Assembly: GCA_021775385.1 (NCBI GenBank)
Contig: JAJFHW010000192.1
Location: 1-12,615 of the forward strand
DNA length: 12,615 bases
Direction of reading: 5' to 3'
DNA from: Hyphomicrobiales bacterium
Lineage (GTDB): Bacteria > Pseudomonadota > Alphaproteobacteria > Rhizobiales > HXMU1428-3
Shown: piece by piece, positions 9,960 to 12,615 of the stretch
How the letters are laid out: every line of letters begins with the position of its first letter
Position numbering within the stretch: position 1 is the stretch's first letter
The notes under the pieces: model-generated
Database searches by the model: none
The model's input: only the letters and a program-made list of their open reading frames with translations
Told to the model about the DNA's origin: nothing
Program-made: the position numbers and the translations under genes

Positions 9960-10009
9960 TATAGAACAGTATTTTTCATAGAGCGGTGTTTTTACAGTGC
10001 GGTATTTTT
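9960..10009. repeat. Three degenerate 17-base tandem repeats in lutB leader
   Basis: Plus-strand units are TATAGAACAGTATTTTT (9960-9976), CATAGAGCGGTGTTTTT (9977-9993) and ACAGTGCGGTATTTTT (9994-10009, one base shorter). A partial T-rich unit ends at 9959. Each unit is a variable 11-12 base head plus a T5 tail. The unit length is not a multiple of three, which favours a noncoding role. They lie 37-86 bases upstream of the lutB start, where a regulator could bind. Confidence 0.7.
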
Positions 10010-10101
10010 CAACTCTTCTCATTCAATGGTCAACAAAACAAATTTCCAAACCATCAGTGATTAATTGATTACTTATTTCAACGAACTACATTGCTCGTTC
10101 T

Positions 10102-10130
10102 TTGCAGCGCTCATTGGTTTTTAGTATAAC
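10102..10130 (+). promoter_or_regulatory. ggt promoter, sigma70 type
   Basis: TTGCAG (10102-10107) and TATAAC (10125-10130) are separated by the ideal 17 bases. They lie 34 bases before the ggt ATG, leaving a short leader with AAGG at 10151-10154 as a moderate ribosome binding site. Confidence 0.6.
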
Positions 10131-10163
10131 TCTTTTTAATTCGTTTAAAAAAGGCTTTGTCGA

Positions 10164-11969
10164 ATGAAACGTATTTTTTTTATTTTTCTCATTGGGTTTA
10201 TTGCTGTTAGCGCCCTTTATGCTTCTAAAAAATATGGATATTTTTCACCAAACATTACGGACTTGAAAAAAGACAGTTTTGTGCAAAGCCGGGCTACTCC
10301 TGAAGCAGCAACAGGGCGTATAGAGCGCAGTGAAGTCCGCGCTCAGAAGTTTATGGTAGCCACTGCTAACAACCATGGATCTAAAGCCGGGCTAGAGATT
10401 TTAAAAGCTGGTGGCAGTGCAATGGATGCTGCCATTGCGGCGCAACTTGTATTAAATGTGGTTGAGCCTCAATCATCTGGTATTGGCGGCGGTGCGTTTT
10501 TGCTTCATTGGGATAAAACATCTCGTTCGCTTAAAACATATGATGGGCGGGAAACTGCGCCAAAGGCCAGTACGACACGTTTGTTTTTGCGAGATGATGG
10601 TAGTGCTTTAAGCTTTGGTGAAGCGGTCCGCTCTGGTCGATCGATTGGAGTGCCCGGGTTGATTAAGATGATGCAACTTGCTCATGAAACTCATGGCAAA
10701 CTGCCTTGGGCTGACCTTTTTCAACCAGCCATAAAACTGGCTCGTGATGGCTTTCCTGTTTCAAAAAGATTGCATACATTACTGAGCCGTAAGGGGGCCG
10801 ACTTTTTTAATCCGCAAGCTCGTGCTTTGTTTTTTAAAAATGACGGTACGGGGGGGACTTTAGAGGCCATAGCTGTTGGCGAGACCTTAAAAAATCCAGC
10901 ATTAGCCGAAAGCTTGCAACTCATTGCTTTGAAAAAAGAAAATGGCTTTTACGAAGGTGAACTGGCTCAAGCTATTGTACAGACAGCAAAAAAGGCACCT
11001 GCTGTCGCCAGTCAACTAACATTAGACGATTTGAGCTCTTATCAAGCTAAACTGCGCGCTCCTATTTGCGGTGCTTATTTAAAACTAAAAGTCTGTGGCA
11101 TGGGGGCCCCATCATCTGGCGGGACAACGGTTGCAATGATATTAGGACTGATAGACCAGATGAATATGGGGAAAGGTATGAGTGCGGAAGCGCTTCATAA
11201 AATCGCAGAGGCTGAAAAACTAGCTTTTGCCGACCGAAATCATTACATGGCTGACCCTGATTTTGTTCCTCAACCAACAGGGTTCTTGTCGGCAGATTAT
11301 CTTACAAAAAGGCGCCAGCTTATCCACCCGAAGACTACCATAGAAAAGGCTGAGCCTGGTGATGTTCCATTCGCTAAAAAAGCATCTCTTGGTGAGGATG
11401 CAACTATAGAGCTTGGTGGCACAACTCACATATCTATCATAGATGGTGATGGTAATGCTGTTTCTATGACGAGTTCAATTGAAGGCGCCTTTGGTTCAGG
11501 GCAAATGGTTGGTGGTTTTCTACTAAATAATCAGCTTACTGACTTTTCGTTTAAGCCCATTGACAAAAATGGCAAACCGATTGCGAACCGCGTACAATCT
11601 TTGAAGCGGCCACGTTCTTCAATGGCCCCAACGATTGTCTTTGATGAAAAAGGCGATGTCCGTATTGTTGTTGGCTCGCCAGGTGGATCACGTATCATTC
11701 TTTTCGTGGTTAAAGCTTTGGTTGCTCACCTTAACTGGGGGCTTGGGCCACAAGAAGCCGTTTCATTGCTGAACTTTGGTTCCAGGAATGGCCCATTTGA
11801 GTTGGAAAAACATTCAGAAGATACTATACTGAAATCTGCTTTAGAAGCTTTGGGGCAAAAGGTGCGCCTAGCTGACATGACTTCTGGGGCGCAAATGATT
11901 GTCATTAAAAATCAAGAGCTTATTGGTGGTGCAGACCCCCGCCGCGAAGGTGTTGTTCTTGGTGAATAA
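10164..11969 (+). CDS. ggt: Gamma-glutamyltranspeptidase precursor
   Basis: Exported N-terminal-nucleophile enzyme that hydrolyses or transfers the gamma-glutamyl group of glutathione and related compounds. It has 601 residues, normal for the family. It begins with a signal peptide or anchor: Lys-Arg followed by a hydrophobic stretch at about 4-20. The proenzyme should cleave itself before Thr420 in GGTTHIS (418-424), producing a large and a small subunit with Thr420 as nucleophile. Other active-site elements, judged against the well-known E. coli enzyme, are Arg129 in YDGRETAP, Gln457 and Asp460 in NNQLTDFS, Ser-Ser in RPRSSMAPT (482-490) and the oxyanion loop GSPGGSRI (504-511). All are present, so it should be active. 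It has its own promoter, divergent from lutB. The ThiO-like gene begins 18 bases downstream. Confidence 0.95.
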   Translation: MKRIFFIFLIGFIAVSALYASKKYGYFSPNITDLKKDSFVQSRATPEAATGRIERSEVRAQKFMVATANNHGSKAGLEILKAGGSAMDAAIAAQLVLNVVEPQSSGIGGGAFLLHWDKTSRSLKTYDGRETAPKASTTRLFLRDDGSALSFGEAVRSGRSIGVPGLIKMMQLAHETHGKLPWADLFQPAIKLARDGFPVSKRLHTLLSRKGADFFNPQARALFFKNDGTGGTLEAIAVGETLKNPALAESLQLIALKKENGFYEGELAQAIVQTAKKAPAVASQLTLDDLSSYQAKLRAPICGAYLKLKVCGMGAPSSGGTTVAMILGLIDQMNMGKGMSAEALHKIAEAEKLAFADRNHYMADPDFVPQPTGFLSADYLTKRRQLIHPKTTIEKAEPGDVPFAKKASLGEDATIELGGTTHISIIDGDGNAVSMTSSIEGAFGSGQMVGGFLLNNQLTDFSFKPIDKNGKPIANRVQSLKRPRSSMAPTIVFDEKGDVRIVVGSPGGSRIILFVVKALVAHLNWGLGPQEAVSLLNFGSRNGPFELEKHSEDTILKSALEALGQKVRLADMTSGAQMIVIKNQELIGGADPRREGVVLGE

Positions 11970-11987
11970 ACTTTAGAATGCTAAATT

Positions 11988-12615
11988 GTGTTAAAAATTA
12001 ATGTCATTGGTGCTGGAATTTTAGGCCTTTGGCAGGCCTATCGGTTTGCTAAAGCTGGACATCAGGTTCACTTGTTTGAAAAATCCGAAACTCTTTTCGA
12101 AACAGCTTCTAGCCGTTTGGCAGGGGCTATGCTTGCGCCATTTTGCGAATCTGAGGCAAGCCAAAGAGACCTTATTCCGCATGCTCTTAAATCTCTTGAG
12201 CTATGGGCTGAGGGTCCATGTGAATTTGAAACAAATGGTACTTTGATTATTGCCCCTCCACGGGACCGTGTTGAACTGACAAGTTTTGCCAAGCGCACTA
12301 TCGAACATAGACTTATCAAAAAAGATGAGATTGCTCAGTTAGAGCCTGCACTTGAGGGACGGTTTACTGAAGCGCTTTATTTTGAAAAAGAAGGCCATTT
12401 AGCACCGCGGCCAGCCATGAAAGCTTTAATTGCTGGATTTAAAGAGATGAATGGCAAGATTACTCTTGGGTTTAATGGTAAAGTACCAAAAGCAGATTAT
12501 CTCATTGATACCAGGGGAATGGGGGCTAAGTCAGAGTTAAAAAGTCTTGAGAATAATCAAAGTGATAACCTCAACAGGGCTTTGCGACCTGTGCGTGGTG
12601 AAATGGTTGTTGTGC
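11988..12615 (+). CDS. thiO: FAD-dependent glycine oxidase, ThiO-like (3' end missing)
   Basis: D-amino-acid-oxidase-family flavoenzyme. ThiO oxidises glycine to the imine used to build the thiazole ring of thiamine. 209 codons are visible before the window ends. The start is GTG 11988: an in-frame TAA at 11982-11984 excludes anything earlier, and the FAD-binding motif GAGILG follows at once (GxGxxG at residues 8-13), with the acidic Glu31 ending the second strand. LAGAMLAPFCE (44-54) and RGEMVVV (203-209) match the pattern of alphaproteobacterial ThiO. The gap to ggt is 18 bases with only a poor Shine-Dalgarno, so it is probably in the ggt transcript. Whether thiS, thiG or thiE follow is outside the window. 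A related D-amino acid oxidase is the alternative. Confidence 0.85.
   Translation, partial: MLKINVIGAGILGLWQAYRFAKAGHQVHLFEKSETLFETASSRLAGAMLAPFCESEASQRDLIPHALKSLELWAEGPCEFETNGTLIIAPPRDRVELTSFAKRTIEHRLIKKDEIAQLEPALEGRFTEALYFEKEGHLAPRPAMKALIAGFKEMNGKITLGFNGKVPKADYLIDTRGMGAKSELKSLENNQSDNLNRALRPVRGEMVVV

Larger units (their letters stand above)
9924..10163. promoter_or_regulatory. Divergent lutB-ggt control region
   Basis: A 240-base region between two divergent genes. It holds the 17-base repeats (9960-10009), a TGATTA direct repeat at 8-base spacing (10058-10063 and 10066-10071), and the ggt promoter (10102-10130). No lutB promoter is clear; TTGAAA (complement of 10076-10081) lacks a good -10 partner. 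Confidence 0.5.

Noticed and set aside
9924..10022. 33-residue N-terminal extension of LutB from the ATG at 10022
   Set aside because: It would be encoded by 17-base tandem repeats, lacks a Shine-Dalgarno and makes the protein longer than the family.

Overview
This window comes from an alphaproteobacterial chromosome with low-to-mid GC (low 40s % by eye). The replication cluster dnaA, dnaN, recF, gyrB lies contiguously on the plus strand. The DnaA P-loop, GyrB and ThiO-like sequences resemble alphaproteobacterial proteins, perhaps Hyphomicrobiales or a marine relative. The genus cannot be fixed from this sequence.

Bases 1-6955 hold the replication genes. dnaA is cut by the left edge: its frame is open from base 1, and the first bases encode part of domain I. 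A strong intrinsic terminator follows dnaA, and a 368-base gap leads to dnaN, so dnaN probably has its own promoter. recF starts with TTG six bases after the dnaN stop and in the same frame. A 485-base AT-rich gap then precedes gyrB. It holds two near-identical G-tract/C-tract hairpins, the first followed by six T, in an arrangement resembling an attenuator. No convincing DnaA-box cluster is visible, so oriC is not assigned here.

Bases 7001-7717 encode a small alpha/beta hydrolase behind gyrB. It converges with a minus-strand lutB-lutC pair of the lactate-utilisation (LUD) family. lutB looks intact. lutC has two in-frame stop codons 12 bases apart inside an otherwise conserved frame of normal family length, so it is called a pseudogene. 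lutA, the usual third partner, is not next to lutB. The lutB leader carries three degenerate 17-base tandem repeats.

Bases 10164-12615 are transcribed divergently from lutB. They hold a gamma-glutamyltranspeptidase gene (ggt) behind a recognisable sigma70-type promoter. Eighteen bases later comes the start of a ThiO-like FAD-dependent glycine oxidase gene, which is cut by the right edge. The two are probably co-transcribed. No tRNA, rRNA, CRISPR array, insertion sequence or phage gene was found.
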